This document shows, in pieces, positions 7,434 through 17,856 of a stretch of 64,000 bases of DNA (positions are counted from its first letter, which is position 1; each line of letters opens with the position of its first letter). The stretch lies in assembly GCA_004294135.1 (NCBI GenBank), contig RDZY01000007.1:124001-188000 (forward strand), read 5' to 3'. The translations under genes were made by a program, and so were the position numbers. Source of the DNA: Sphingobacteriia bacterium. Its GTDB lineage: Bacteria > Bacteroidota > Bacteroidia > Chitinophagales > Chitinophagaceae. The notes under the pieces are model-generated. The model made no database searches. It saw only the letters and a program-made list of their open reading frames with translations, and had not been told where the DNA came from.

Positions 7434-10400
7434 TTGAATGGACTGCGGCACACTTTTAACATATTGAGAAAAACCTTACTCATCATCTTCACCCTGTTAG
7501 TGATTTTGTTGCTTGCTGTTCAAACAGATACAGTACAAAATGTATTGGTGAAATTTGCCGCCGAAAAACTGAGTAAATCACTAGGCACCGAAGTCAGTAT
7601 TAAAAAAGTGAGTCTCTCTTTTTTTAGCCAATTAAATCTAGAAGGCACTTTATTAAGGGACAAACAAAAAGATACCTTATTATATGCTAACAAACTTAAA
7701 GTGAATATCACCGATTGGTTTTTCTTTAAAGACAAAGCATATTTAAAATATATAGGACTCGAAAATGCTGTAGTTAAACTGGTTCGAAAAAATGAAGTTT
7801 GGAATTACCAGTTCATGGTTGATTTCTTTGATCCGCCAGGACCTAAAAAGAAGAAAAAACAAGGTAGTATTGAATTGAATCTGCAAAAAATTGACCTTAA
7901 AAATATACGATTGATCTACCACGATTATTGGGTAGGCAGCCTCACTACCGTGCAATTGGGTGGATTAACCCTGAATGCTGATAAAGTAGACCTTAACAAG
8001 AACAGTTATATAATAGACGATATCACACTGAATAAGCCAGCTATTACGCTGCAAGATTTACCGGGACTAAGGCCTACTCAGAAAAATAAATTAGAACATC
8101 CTTCTATTGATACTGGACGCTATTTTAATCAAGCAGGAATAAGCCTATTGGTAAAACAAATAAAAATAATTAATGGTAAATTATTCATAGAAGGCAATAC
8201 TAAAAAAGCAGGTAAAGGATTTGATGAATCGCATATTGAAATGTCTGCATTAAATGGCACCCTGCAATCAGTTTCCTTTAAAGAAGATACTTTAACCGCT
8301 AAAATAAACCTTAGCGTAAAAGATAGAAGTGGATTTGAGTTGAAAAAATTATCAAGCAATTTCAAGCTCACACCTCAAATAATGGAATTTGCTAAACTAG
8401 ATTTAAGAACCAACAAAAGTGTACTGGGTAACTATTATGCAATGAAGTTTAAAGATTTTACAAAAGATTTTAGCGATTATATAAACAAAGTAGAAATGGT
8501 GGCAAACTTCACCAACGCAAAACTAAGTAGTGACGATATAGCCTATTTTGCATCTGAGTTGAAAGACTGGAAAAAGCAAGTAATCATTGGAGGTAAATTC
8601 AACGGTACAGTAGCCAACTTTAAAGTAGAACAGTTTAATGCAAGAATTGGCGCTACTACTCACCTCAATGGAAACTTGAGTATGAAGGGATTACCCGATA
8701 TTGAAAAGACCTTTATCCAATTCAGCAATGGCACACTGAATACAACGGCCTATGATCTTGGTGTTTTCATTCCTGCTTTAAAAAATATTGAACAACCAAA
8801 CCTAGCGGCATTGGGGAATATTCTGTACCGAGGTAATTTTAAAGGCACCATTCAAAATTTTAATACTACGGGCGTTTTTTCAACTAAGTTGGGAGGCATA
8901 CAAAGTAATATCAGTTTACAATTACCCAATAAAGGTGAGCCAGTATTTACGGGTGTAATTGGTACAACCCGATTTAATCTGGGTAAGTTTATTAACAATG
9001 ATCAGTTGGGATTAATTGATTTTAAAGGAAAAGTAAAGGGTAGTAGTTTTAATATAGATCGATTGAATACCAAATTCGATGGAACCATTTCTTCAATTGA
9101 TTTTAACAACTATACCTATACTAATATTATTGCAAATGGGAACTTACAACGCAAATCTTTTAACGGTGAATTGGAAATTGATGATCCCAATTTGGCATTT
9201 ACCAGCAACGTTGAAATAGATTTCAGAAAAAGTCAACCCCTCTTTAATATTGTGGGCGATTTGTCAAAAGCAAATTTAAAAGCACTTCATTTTATACGAG
9301 ATAAAATTGAGATAGCGGGCCTACTAGATGTGAATTTTACAGGAAAAGACCTTGATAATTTTACTGGTTCCGCAAAATTCCTAAATGCTACCATCAAAAA
9401 CGAAGAAACAAGCCTACAATTTGATTCATTGAATCTTAGCTCCACTTATAAAGACACATTGAAAACACTTCGGCTGGGTAGCAACGATTTTAATGCAACT
9501 ATTTCAGGTAAATACAATATAAAGGAACTACCAGCCAGCTTTCAGGCATTTCTTCACAACTATTATCCCGCATATGTAAAATCGCCAAAGACCACGCCCA
9601 AAAATCAACAGTTTAAATTTTCTGCAACCACACAATATATTGAACCTTATTTAAGATTATTTACTAAAAAAATAAGTGGATTCAACGACGCAATTATCAA
9701 TGGTAGTGTTGATACTAAAAATATTGCATTGGGTATTAATGCGTATATCCCTTATGGCAAATACGATAATTATTCAGCCATTGGTTTTCAATTAGATGGG
9801 AAAGGCAATTTTGATTCACTCACTGTTGTGGGCAATATCAAAAGTATTGAAGTGGGTGATAGTTTAAAGCTTCCCAATACCCTTATTAATATTCGTTCTA
9901 GTAACGATCATTCTGTTGTTTCTATTAAAACCAGCGCCACCAATACCCTGAATGATGCAGCATTATTGGCAGATGTATATACTTTAGAAGATGGAGTGAG
10001 GGTACAATTCAGGCCATCCACATTTGTGTTGAACGAAAAAATTTGGTCAATTGGTAAATCTGGAGAAATCATTGCTAGAAAAAATTTATTACACGCACAG
10101 GATATGAAATTCACACAGGGATTTCAAGAAATTACGGTTGAAACCGAAGAGGAAGATGGTGGCAATACCAGTAATCTAGTGGTTAAACTTAAAAACGTAA
10201 TTCTGGGCGATATTACTTCACTTTTCTTGAAAGAAGAGCGACTGGAAGGACTAACTACTGGGACGATAAGATTGAATAATTTTTTTGGTGACTTTGCCGC
10301 CGATGCCTCATTGCAGGCAGAGGAATTTAGATTTGGGAAGGACTCAATTGGCCTCGTTAACATTAAAGCAGGGTATAATAGTAAGTCAGGATTAATTCCC

Positions 10401-12215
10401 TTTAAAATTGTATCAGCCAATAAAGGATACGATCTTACCGCAAAAGGCTCTTATAATGTAAAAGACAGTACGGGTAAATCTTTCAATACCGATATTCAGC
10501 TCAATCAGACAAAAATTAATATTATTGAAAGATTTTTATCCGATCTGTTTACTGATATATCAGGTGAAGCTACTGGTAAACTTAATATAAGTGGAGACAT
10601 CAATGCCCCCAACCTACTCGGAAAACTACTGCTGAAAAATGCAGGTATGAAAGTGAATTATACACAAGTGTATTATAATATAGATTCTGCAGTAGTTAAA
10701 TTTGATGAGGATGGAATTGATTTTGGACAATTTATTGTGAAAGATAAATATGGAAATACGGGTAATATAACGGGCAAACTTTTTGAAAAAGGATTTAGTA
10801 ATCTGGTTTTTGATTTTGACCTAAGTACCGATAAAATGCTTTTAATTGATACCAAGCTAAGAGATAATAAACAGTTTTATGGAAAGGCAATTGGCAAAGC
10901 AAACCTAAGCTTTAAAGGACCTGAATCTGCTGCAAAAATGAGCCTCACTGCAGAAGCTAATGATAGTTCACATATCTATCTTCCCAATTCTGTAACCAAA
11001 GAAAGTGGGGCAGCCGACTTTATTGTTTTTAAAGAGTATGGAACAGAAATGGACGTAGCTAAGCCCAAAAGCAATTTTAATTTATTGGTTGATCTTGAAA
11101 TTATTGCCAATAATAAAGTAATGATTGATGTAATACTCGATGATGTAACGGGAGACGTTATTAAAGCAGTAGGCAATGGGCGACTAAAAATAAGAGCAGG
11201 AACAGCAGAGCCACTTACCATTAAAGGAAGGTACAATATAGAAAGAGGAAAATATGATTTTAATTTTCAATCCATACTGAAAAAACCTTTTGAACTTTTA
11301 CCCGATGCAGGTAATTATATAGAATGGAATGGAGATCCATTTAAAGCAGAATTGCATATTGATGCACAATATACCGCAGAGCGTATTTCATTGACCGACT
11401 TAATTGGGAATAATATTTTTAGCGGTAGTGTGAAAGGTTATAGAGGCGATGTATATGTAATTGCGGCATTAAGAAGTCAACTAAGCAACCCCGATATAAA
11501 ATTCAGGTTAGATTTTCCACAAGGTAGTCCCGTAAAAAACGACAATGAGTTTTCTGCATTTTTAAGCCGCATCCAACGCGATGAAAACGAAATTCTAAAA
11601 CAGGTTTCTTTTCTAATTGTATTCGGCTCATTTGCGCCACCTGGAGAGTCCAAAGCCGCTGCAGGTAGTAGTCCTTATAATATCAGTACGCTTGGCATTA
11701 ATACCCTTTCTCAGTTGGTTACCAATGAAGTGAATAAAGCACTTACTGGGTTCTTTAATAAGTTATTTAAAGACAAGAGTTTGAGGTTTGATTTTGGGGC
11801 ATCTGTGTATAATAGTGCTAATTTTTTTGCTGGAGATGGAAATAGTTCACAAGGCAATAATCGGGTAGATAGATCAAGGTTTAATTTTAAAGTAAATAAG
11901 AGTTTATTCGATGATAAAATGATCATTACTTTTGGGAGTGATATTGATTTTAACCTAGCAGGATCTAGTGTACAGAGTGGGAATTTACAATGGCTTCCAG
12001 ATTTAAATATTGAATTTATATTAAGTAAGGATCGAAAACTCCGAGCCATTTTATTCAATAAAAACAGTCTAGATATAAGTGGTTCTAATTTCGGTAGGAG
12101 AAACAGAACAGGCGCTAGTATTTCATATAGAAGAGATTTTGAATCGATCTGGGCCAATAAAGAAAAACAAATACTACTCAATACCCCTGTTGAGAAAAAA
12201 GTTACCAATGAATAA
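7434..12215 (+). CDS. TamB-family translocation/assembly module protein (DUF490)
   Basis: A 1593-residue protein with one N-terminal membrane helix (about residues 13-30) and a very long beta-rich body, the pattern of the AsmA/TamB superfamily whose members form a hydrophobic groove bridging inner and outer membranes and move phospholipid or help outer-membrane protein assembly. The C-terminal 350 residues (GRLKIRAGTAEPLTIKGRY through the region ending SQLSNPDIKFRLDFPQG) match the conserved TamB domain. The start is a TTG: no ATG occurs in frame before the membrane helix. A near-consensus TGTATTTG lies about 45 nt upstream. The gene is convergent with the transferase at 12220 with a 4-nt gap. 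Confidence 0.85.
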   Translation: MNGLRHTFNILRKTLLIIFTLLVILLLAVQTDTVQNVLVKFAAEKLSKSLGTEVSIKKVSLSFFSQLNLEGTLLRDKQKDTLLYANKLKVNITDWFFFKDKAYLKYIGLENAVVKLVRKNEVWNYQFMVDFFDPPGPKKKKKQGSIELNLQKIDLKNIRLIYHDYWVGSLTTVQLGGLTLNADKVDLNKNSYIIDDITLNKPAITLQDLPGLRPTQKNKLEHPSIDTGRYFNQAGISLLVKQIKIINGKLFIEGNTKKAGKGFDESHIEMSALNGTLQSVSFKEDTLTAKINLSVKDRSGFELKKLSSNFKLTPQIMEFAKLDLRTNKSVLGNYYAMKFKDFTKDFSDYINKVEMVANFTNAKLSSDDIAYFASELKDWKKQVIIGGKFNGTVANFKVEQFNARIGATTHLNGNLSMKGLPDIEKTFIQFSNGTLNTTAYDLGVFIPALKNIEQPNLAALGNILYRGNFKGTIQNFNTTGVFSTKLGGIQSNISLQLPNKGEPVFTGVIGTTRFNLGKFINNDQLGLIDFKGKVKGSSFNIDRLNTKFDGTISSIDFNNYTYTNIIANGNLQRKSFNGELEIDDPNLAFTSNVEIDFRKSQPLFNIVGDLSKANLKALHFIRDKIEIAGLLDVNFTGKDLDNFTGSAKFLNATIKNEETSLQFDSLNLSSTYKDTLKTLRLGSNDFNATISGKYNIKELPASFQAFLHNYYPAYVKSPKTTPKNQQFKFSATTQYIEPYLRLFTKKISGFNDAIINGSVDTKNIALGINAYIPYGKYDNYSAIGFQLDGKGNFDSLTVVGNIKSIEVGDSLKLPNTLINIRSSNDHSVVSIKTSATNTLNDAALLADVYTLEDGVRVQFRPSTFVLNEKIWSIGKSGEIIARKNLLHAQDMKFTQGFQEITVETEEEDGGNTSNLVVKLKNVILGDITSLFLKEERLEGLTTGTIRLNNFFGDFAADASLQAEEFRFGKDSIGLVNIKAGYNSKSGLIPFKIVSANKGYDLTAKGSYNVKDSTGKSFNTDIQLNQTKINIIERFLSDLFTDISGEATGKLNISGDINAPNLLGKLLLKNAGMKVNYTQVYYNIDSAVVKFDEDGIDFGQFIVKDKYGNTGNITGKLFEKGFSNLVFDFDLSTDKMLLIDTKLRDNKQFYGKAIGKANLSFKGPESAAKMSLTAEANDSSHIYLPNSVTKESGAADFIVFKEYGTEMDVAKPKSNFNLLVDLEIIANNKVMIDVILDDVTGDVIKAVGNGRLKIRAGTAEPLTIKGRYNIERGKYDFNFQSILKKPFELLPDAGNYIEWNGDPFKAELHIDAQYTAERISLTDLIGNNIFSGSVKGYRGDVYVIAALRSQLSNPDIKFRLDFPQGSPVKNDNEFSAFLSRIQRDENEILKQVSFLIVFGSFAPPGESKAAAGSSPYNISTLGINTLSQLVTNEVNKALTGFFNKLFKDKSLRFDFGASVYNSANFFAGDGNSSQGNNRVDRSRFNFKVNKSLFDDKMIITFGSDIDFNLAGSSVQSGNLQWLPDLNIEFILSKDRKLRAILFNKNSLDISGSNFGRRNRTGASISYRRDFESIWANKEKQILLNTPVEKKVTNE

Positions 12216-12219
12216 GGGC

Positions 12220-13764
12220 TTACAAAACCGGAGCAGGCAATTTTTTACAATGCTTTAGTCGATATACAAAAAAATACCTGACTACTCCCCCATTTCTAAC
12301 TTGATTAAACTGTTGGTATTTTTCAATAGTATCAAAATATTTACCATACTCGTCCTGCACTGAAATGGGCATATTCGAAGGCACAATTACATAGGCATCT
12401 GCGCCCAGAAAAAGCGGCTTTCTCTCTTTATTTAACCAAGCAAACTGGTGAAGATTTTGTAAGCTACCAACAGCAATAAGTGGTATACCTGAAGGCCTTG
12501 AAATATAAAATTCCAAATGTCCACCTGGAAACCATTGATTGGTTAACAATACCGCATCGGGTTGCATTAACCCTTCCGCTTGATCTTTTTTTACCAAAGC
12601 GGTAAATGTTTTTTCCATATCACTCCATCCCGACAAGTCAAGTGTGGGACAATACTCCCCATAATTTTCGGGCAACTTACTACCAAAATTGATAGGCGCA
12701 TACCGTACAACCATTGTACCAGCAAACAATACCAAAACAACCAATCCAAGTGAAACTTTTATACTAAATGGAAAAAGGGGTGCTCCTTTTTGATCTAACC
12801 AAACTGCGGCTAAAAAAAATAATGGAATAAAAGCAGGACCACTCCAATGTGGTAAAGTGGGATTGAATAGAGACAGCGTCCAAAATACCAATAACATAGG
12901 GAGGCTCATGCAAAAAATCCAGATGCTTATTCTCTGTTGCCTAAAACGAATCTTTCCCTTAAAAAACACAATAACCGAAGCCAATAGTAAGACGAATACC
13001 ATGGGATTTTGATAGGCAAATTCTCCCCCTAATTCCCTGAAAAAAGAATCCCAATGGATGCCCTTCCCTTCTATCCTATTAGAATGAAAACGGTAAGTTA
13101 TAAAATCATTTTGCCAGTTCCAGAAAAAAACTGGACTAATAATAATCATTGTTATCAATGCTGAAATATATATCTGTGATTTCAGTAACCAGGTTCTTCG
13201 TTTAATTAGAATAAACAAACCAAATCCTACCCATAAAAACAAACCATGTACTTTACAGAGGGCTGCAAATCCAATTAATGCGCCAAGCAGTATCCAGACA
13301 CCCCAATTATTTTCGTCTGACTTTTTTAAAATCAAGTACGCGGTTATATAGAGGGTTGCCGTCCACAAAGGCATCTGAGGGGAATCTGGAAGTATAAAAA
13401 AGCCAGCTATAAATCCAGTGTAAATAGAAGCGGTGTAAAGTAAAGCGGCAAACCAACCCACCCTCTCATTGGCCAATAATTTCCCTGTCTTGAAAATAAA
13501 CCATGTAGAACAGGCAGCACCCAATATACTTCCTAAGCGGAGCGAGAGTTCACTAACCCACCAAGTATTTAAGGTGGTGGTGCGTATCATCCATGCGATC
13601 ATGGGGGGATGATCGAAATAATTCCAGCTCAGCCTTAAAGCATAAGTCCAGTAATATACTTCATCATTCCCCAACTCCAATAAGGGTGCAAGCCCTATTT
13701 TTACCAGTGCAGTTGCAACCAATAGCACTAAGGTGTATTTCTGGTATTTTTTTTGGGGGAGCAT
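12220..13764 (-). CDS. glycosyltransferase family 39 (ArnT/PMT-like integral membrane protein)
   Basis: A 514-residue polytopic membrane protein, about ten to twelve helices, with the family signature near the N-terminus: NDEVYYW (acidic catalytic loop) followed by NYFDHPPMIAW. Such enzymes use a polyprenyl-phosphate sugar and transfer the sugar to lipid A, proteins or other acceptors on the periplasmic side. The C-terminal soluble part after about residue 375 holds PDAVLLTNQWFPGGHLEFYI, typical of Bacteroidota members. No neighbour points to a defined substrate. It diverges from the YceI gene with a 263-nt gap. Confidence 0.8.
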   Translation of the reverse strand: MLPQKKYQKYTLVLLVATALVKIGLAPLLELGNDEVYYWTYALRLSWNYFDHPPMIAWMIRTTTLNTWWVSELSLRLGSILGAACSTWFIFKTGKLLANERVGWFAALLYTASIYTGFIAGFFILPDSPQMPLWTATLYITAYLILKKSDENNWGVWILLGALIGFAALCKVHGLFLWVGFGLFILIKRRTWLLKSQIYISALITMIIISPVFFWNWQNDFITYRFHSNRIEGKGIHWDSFFRELGGEFAYQNPMVFVLLLASVIVFFKGKIRFRQQRISIWIFCMSLPMLLVFWTLSLFNPTLPHWSGPAFIPLFFLAAVWLDQKGAPLFPFSIKVSLGLVVLVLFAGTMVVRYAPINFGSKLPENYGEYCPTLDLSGWSDMEKTFTALVKKDQAEGLMQPDAVLLTNQWFPGGHLEFYISRPSGIPLIAVGSLQNLHQFAWLNKERKPLFLGADAYVIVPSNMPISVQDEYGKYFDTIEKYQQFNQVRNGGVVRYFFVYRLKHCKKLPAPVL

Positions 13765-14027
13765 TGATGCTTTTACAATATTTAACAGCTAAAATACAGT
13801 TTCTGCTGTAAGCAAATGTAGTACAACCTTTATATTAACTATAAATGGTCGCAAATATCAATCGTTTCAACACTTGTAGTAGGTATATCCCACCATTTTA
13901 ATTGCGCTATATGAAACAAGCATTACTTTGCTTCTCTATTTTATTGAGTACTGCCCAAATACTTGAATCATTTTATGAAATGATCCATTAGGGATATCAA
14001 ATAATTAACTCAAACAACTTTCAACTG

Positions 14028-14561
14028 ATGAAAAAGATTTTATTATTGATGAGCCTTATTCCCAGTATTGTTTTTGCTCAACAATACATTCCAGATTCAA
14101 AAGAAACTGAAATAAAGTTTGTGGTGAATAACTTTGGGTTGGGAACAAATGGAAGTTTTCAACAGCTATCAGGAAACATCAATTGGGATCCTAAAAATTT
14201 AGGTATTTCGTCCTTTCAGGTAAGTATTGATGCAACTACCATAGATACCGATAATAAGTTAAGGGACAAACATCTTAGAAAAGAGGATTATTTTGGTGTG
14301 CAGAAATTCCCCACAATTACCTTACAGAGCAGTAAAATAAGCGGCAATAGCAATGGCACTTATCAATTGGAAGCTAATTTAACTATTAAGGGTACTACCA
14401 AAAAAATAAGCTTCCCCTTTACTGCTATTCAACAGGGAAAAAATATAATTTTCAAAGGAACTTTTGAAATAAACCGAAGAGATTATGCTGTTGGAGGAGC
14501 AAGCATCTCTTTATCCAATACGGTAAAAATAAAGATTAATGTATCAGCAGTAGCGCAATAA
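14028..14561 (+). CDS. YceI family protein, exported
   Basis: The 177-residue product starts with a signal peptide (MKKILLLMSLIPSIVFA, cleavage likely before QQYIPD). The mature part is a lipocalin-like beta barrel of the YceI family: ETEIKFVVNNFGLGTNGSF, then FQVSIDATTIDTDNKLRDKHLRK and PTITLQSSKI. YceI proteins bind isoprenoid-type lipids (polyprenyl pyrophosphate in one structure) in the periplasm; the ligand here is unknown. It is convergent with aroQ, 4 nt between stops. A 26-codon frame (13911-13991) with a hydrophobic peptide precedes it. Confidence 0.85.
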   Translation: MKKILLLMSLIPSIVFAQQYIPDSKETEIKFVVNNFGLGTNGSFQQLSGNINWDPKNLGISSFQVSIDATTIDTDNKLRDKHLRKEDYFGVQKFPTITLQSSKISGNSNGTYQLEANLTIKGTTKKISFPFTAIQQGKNIIFKGTFEINRRDYAVGGASISLSNTVKIKINVSAVAQ

Positions 14562-14565
14562 AATA

Positions 14566-14991
14566 TTAGGGTTGCTGTTTCAACAACCACTGCACAGCCA
14601 GTTCATAGCCTGTTAGTCCCAACCCTATAATACTGCCTACTGATTTACCAGATACGTGCGATAATTTTCTAAAATCTTCTCTCGCGTGTACATTACTGAT
14701 ATGCACTTCTATTACAGGAGATTTCACAGCAGCAATAGCATCTCCAATAGCAACTGAAGTATGGGTATATCCAGCAGGATTAAGGATGATGCCATCCGAC
14801 TCAAAGCCATATTGTTGAATGGCATTCACCAGTTCACCTTCAATATTTGATTGAAAATAATTGAAATGCACATTCGGAAAAGCAGATTTCAATATGGCCA
14901 GATAATCTTCAAAAGACTGCTTACCGTATATTTCGGGTTCACGCTTTCCCAGTAGATTTAAATTAGGTCCGTTGATAATGGTTATTTGCAT
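14566..14991 (-). CDS. aroQ: type II 3-dehydroquinate dehydratase
   Basis: AroQ dehydrates 3-dehydroquinate to 3-dehydroshikimate in the shikimate pathway. The N-terminal signature is ITIINGPNLNLLGKREPEIYG with the flexible lid around the Arg and Tyr; the substrate loop NPAGYTHTSVAI and the catalytic-His region VEVHISNVHAREDFR (here IEVHISNVHARE) are intact. At 141 residues it has the normal length of the dodecameric type II enzyme. It begins 9 nt after carA on the same strand, so the two form an operon; shikimate flux also feeds mqnA via chorismate. Confidence 0.94.
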   Translation of the reverse strand: MQITIINGPNLNLLGKREPEIYGKQSFEDYLAILKSAFPNVHFNYFQSNIEGELVNAIQQYGFESDGIILNPAGYTHTSVAIGDAIAAVKSPVIEVHISNVHAREDFRKLSHVSGKSVGSIIGLGLTGYELAVQWLLKQQP

Positions 14992-15000
14992 AGTATAAAA

Positions 15001-16098
15001 TTAATGCATCATTTCAACAAAACGATCGAACAAATAGCGACTATCATGTGGCCCAGGCGTACTCTCTGGATGGTATTGTACACTAAAAGCGGGACGATCT
15101 TTGAGACGGATTCCTTCAATAGAATCATCATTCAAATTCAAATGGGTGATTTCTACATTGGGATGATTACGAACCGCTTCGGGATCTACACCAAAACCGT
15201 GATTTTGGGTGGTGATTTCACACTGACCTGTAATAATATTTTTCACAGGATGATTTAATCCACGATGTCCATGGTGCATTTTAAAAGTAGGTATATCATT
15301 GGCCAATGCCAGTAATTGATGCCCCAAACAAATACCAAAAACGGGCTTATGCTCATTCAATATGTCTTTTAGGGTAGAAACAGCATAAGGCATGGCGGCT
15401 GGATCACCAGGGCCATTAGAAATAAAATAACCTGTAGGATTGAATTCTTTGAGCCTGCTGAAACTTGTCTTTGCAGGATGAACGCGTATATGCGCCCCAC
15501 GGGAAACCAAGCATTGTAGAATATATTGCTTCACACCAAAATCGAGCACTGAAATTTTTACTGCTGCGGTGGGATCACCCAGCTCATATTCCATTTCAGT
15601 ACTAACGGTACTGGCCAGTTCTAATCCATCCATATTTGGTACTGCTTTCAACATTTCTTTCAGTTGATCTACATCGGTAACCTCAGAAGAAATAATGCAA
15701 TTCATAGCACCTTTGGTACGAATATGCGCAACCAATGCACGGGTATCTATTCCATCAATGGCAACAATATTATTGTCAATAAGGTAAGTATTAAGATCAG
15801 TATTGGCCTGGTGGCGACTGTATTGCTCTTCTAAGTTACGAGCAATTAAACCATGAATTTTCACACTGCTACTTTCTACATCGGTAGGTTTAACACCATA
15901 GTTGCCGATATGTACGTTATTCATAATCAGAACCTGACCCGTATAACTGGGGTCGGTAAACACTTCTTGATAACCAGTCATGCCTGTATTAAAGCATATT
16001 TCACCTGTGGCAGTCCCTATTTTTCCGAAAGACATACCATTGAATACATGACCATCAGCAAGAATTAGTAGTGCAGGTTTATGGGCGGAATGAGGCAT
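15001..16098 (-). CDS. carA: carbamoyl-phosphate synthase small (glutamine amidotransferase) subunit
   Basis: CarA hydrolyses glutamine and channels ammonia to CarB for carbamoyl phosphate, needed for pyrimidines and arginine. The protein has the small-subunit N-domain (LADGHVFNGMSFG, TGEICFNTGMTGYQE) and a class I GATase domain with the nucleophile in FGICLGHQLLALA and the His-Glu pair in VQYHPESTPGPHD. Length, 365 residues, is normal. carB is not in the window. Upstream, TTCTTTTG followed by CA (16116-16123, minus strand) is one base off the -7 consensus, and the rplQ terminator at 16168 separates it from the ribosomal operon. Confidence 0.95.
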   Translation of the reverse strand: MPHSAHKPALLILADGHVFNGMSFGKIGTATGEICFNTGMTGYQEVFTDPSYTGQVLIMNNVHIGNYGVKPTDVESSSVKIHGLIARNLEEQYSRHQANTDLNTYLIDNNIVAIDGIDTRALVAHIRTKGAMNCIISSEVTDVDQLKEMLKAVPNMDGLELASTVSTEMEYELGDPTAAVKISVLDFGVKQYILQCLVSRGAHIRVHPAKTSFSRLKEFNPTGYFISNGPGDPAAMPYAVSTLKDILNEHKPVFGICLGHQLLALANDIPTFKMHHGHRGLNHPVKNIITGQCEITTQNHGFGVDPEAVRNHPNVEITHLNLNDDSIEGIRLKDRPAFSVQYHPESTPGPHDSRYLFDRFVEMMH

Positions 16099-16167
16099 AG
16101 TTATATTTATGAATGCAAAAGAAATTAAATTTCAGCAGAATATACAAGTAAGTTTCTCACACTTGCA

Positions 16168-16200
16168 TAAAAAAGAGGCAACCTTATGGGGGATGCCTCT
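16168..16200 (-). terminator. intrinsic terminator of the alpha operon after rplQ
   Basis: On the minus strand a 7-bp stem AGAGGCA/TGCCTCT (16174-16180 with 16194-16200) is followed by six U residues. It closes the infA-to-rplQ transcript before carA. Confidence 0.8.
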
Positions 16201-16226
16201 ATATTTTAATACCACTTCATATAAAA

Positions 16227-16751
16227 TTATTCAGCGGCTTTTTCTTCGGTTGATGCAGCTTCTGGTTCAGCAACTATTTCTACTTCATCAATAGCTGATT
16301 CTGCTTTTTTAGGAGCGCGACCACGACGAGTTTTCTTTGCAGGCTCAGCAGCCTGTGCAATACCATTGCCATAGATTTCATTGAAATCAACCAACTCAAT
16401 CATAGCCTTCTCCGCGTTATCACCGGGACGAATACCGAGTTTTAAAATACGGGTATATCCACCTGGGCGAGCAGCAATTTTAGGACCTACCACTGTAAAT
16501 AATTCTTTTACAGCAGCTTTGTCTTGCAATTCAGCAAATACCAAACGGTGGTTGTGACTGATTTGTGCAGCAGACTCATTTTTCTTGGTCTTGGTAATCA
16601 ACGGCTCTACATATGTTCTCAATGCTTTGGCTTTTGCCAAAGTGGTAACAATACGTTTGTACGTGATTAACTGGCTAGCTAGATTTTGTAAAAGAGCTAC
16701 TCTGTGGGCTTTTTTACGGCCGAGGTTGTTGATTTTGTCTCCGTGACGCAT
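16227..16751 (-). CDS. rplQ: 50S ribosomal protein L17
   Basis: L17 lines the polypeptide exit region of the large subunit. The core is clear: [20 protein letters not shown], then [17 protein letters not shown] and [25 protein letters not shown]. The 174-residue product carries an extra C-terminal tail of about 50 residues, first basic ([11 protein letters not shown]) and then acidic ([14 protein letters not shown]), a common extension in Bacteroidota L17. It is the last gene of the operon, 54 nt after rpoA, and is followed by a strong terminator. Confidence 0.96.
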   Translation of the reverse strand: MRHGDKINNLGRKKAHRVALLQNLASQLITYKRIVTTLAKAKALRTYVEPLITKTKKNESAAQISHNHRLVFAELQDKAAVKELFTVVGPKIAARPGGYTRILKLGIRPGDNAEKAMIELVDFNEIYGNGIAQAAEPAKKTRRGRAPKKAESAIDEVEIVAEPEAASTEEKAAE

Positions 16752-16805
16752 GACTTATTTGTTTTTATCTTGTACCGTGTCAGGAATTACAAGATGTTAT
16801 AAAAA

Positions 16806-17807
16806 TTAATTATCTAAATTATCCAATCCTAGTTTAACTAAATCCATTCCAAAACTCAACCCTCTTTCAGTTAAAACTTGTTCAATTTCAGAGAGTGATT
16901 TCTGGCCGAAATTTCTAAATTTCATCAGATCTTCTTGCTCATATTGTACGAGTTCACTTAAACTGTTGATTTTGGCTGCTTTTAAGCAATTGAAAGCGCG
17001 TACAGAAAGGTCTAAATCTTCCAGTGGAGTTTTCAATACTTTGCGCAGTTGCAGAATATGTTCATCAACTACATCTTCTTTCTTATCTTCTTTATTATCG
17101 AAAGTGATGTTTTCGTCGGTGATGATCATCAAATGCTGAATCAGAATGCGAGAAGCTTGTTTTACTGCATCTTCTGGATGAATGGTTCCATCAGTAGCTA
17201 CATCTAAAATAAGTTTTTCGTAATCGGTTCTTTGCTCCACACGATAATTCTCAATAGCGTATTTAACGTTCTTAATTGGAGTGTGAATAGAATCGATGGC
17301 GATATAACCAAAAGGAACATCTTTTAATTTGTTCTCTTCTGCAGGAATATATCCACGACCTCTTGCGATGGTCAGCTCAATATCTAATTTGGCAGTAGCA
17401 TCCATGGTACAAAGTACCAATTCTGGATTCATTACTTGAAAACTAGCAGTTGCATCACCAATCATTCCAGCGGTGAATTCACTATGTCCTTTAATAGACA
17501 GATTTACTTTTTCAGAAGCAAGATCCAGATCAGCATTTTTCTTGAAACGAACTTGTTTCAAGTTTAAAATAACTTCTGTAATGTCTTCTGTAATGCCCTT
17601 AATGGTGGCAAACTCATGGTCTACTCCATCAATTTTAATTCCAACGATAGCATAACCCTCCAATGAACTCAGCAATACTCTGCGAAGTGCATTTCCGATG
17701 GTTAAACCAAATCCCGGTTCGAGCGGGCGAAATTCGAACTGACCTTCAAAATCAGTTGCTTTTTGAAGAACAATTTTGTCGGGCTTTTGGAAGCTTAATA
17801 TAGCCAT
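16806..17807 (-). CDS. rpoA: DNA-directed RNA polymerase subunit alpha
   Basis: The alpha subunit starts RNA polymerase assembly and touches promoters and activators. The N-terminal dimerisation domain shows EPGFGLTIGNALRRVLLSSLEGYA (residues about 31-54, conserved GNALRR) and RGYIPAEEN; the C-terminal domain (about residues 255-325) has LDLSVRAFNCLKAAKI and LMKFRNFGQKSLSEIEQ, the helix-hairpin-helix that binds UP elements and activators. Length 333 is standard. It lies between rpsD (50 nt) and rplQ in the usual order. Confidence 0.97.
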   Translation of the reverse strand: MAILSFQKPDKIVLQKATDFEGQFEFRPLEPGFGLTIGNALRRVLLSSLEGYAIVGIKIDGVDHEFATIKGITEDITEVILNLKQVRFKKNADLDLASEKVNLSIKGHSEFTAGMIGDATASFQVMNPELVLCTMDATAKLDIELTIARGRGYIPAEENKLKDVPFGYIAIDSIHTPIKNVKYAIENYRVEQRTDYEKLILDVATDGTIHPEDAVKQASRILIQHLMIITDENITFDNKEDKKEDVVDEHILQLRKVLKTPLEDLDLSVRAFNCLKAAKINSLSELVQYEQEDLMKFRNFGQKSLSEIEQVLTERGLSFGMDLVKLGLDNLDN

Positions 17808-17856
17808 ATTAAAACTTGTTTTTTACGAGGTGAGTTGTTGGGTGAAATGGCAAAAA

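Noticed and set aside
11711..12208. 165-codon minus-strand frame within the TamB-like gene
   Set aside because: It is a shadow of the plus-strand gene: the protein shows no domain, and the plus frame has the full conserved TamB C-terminus.
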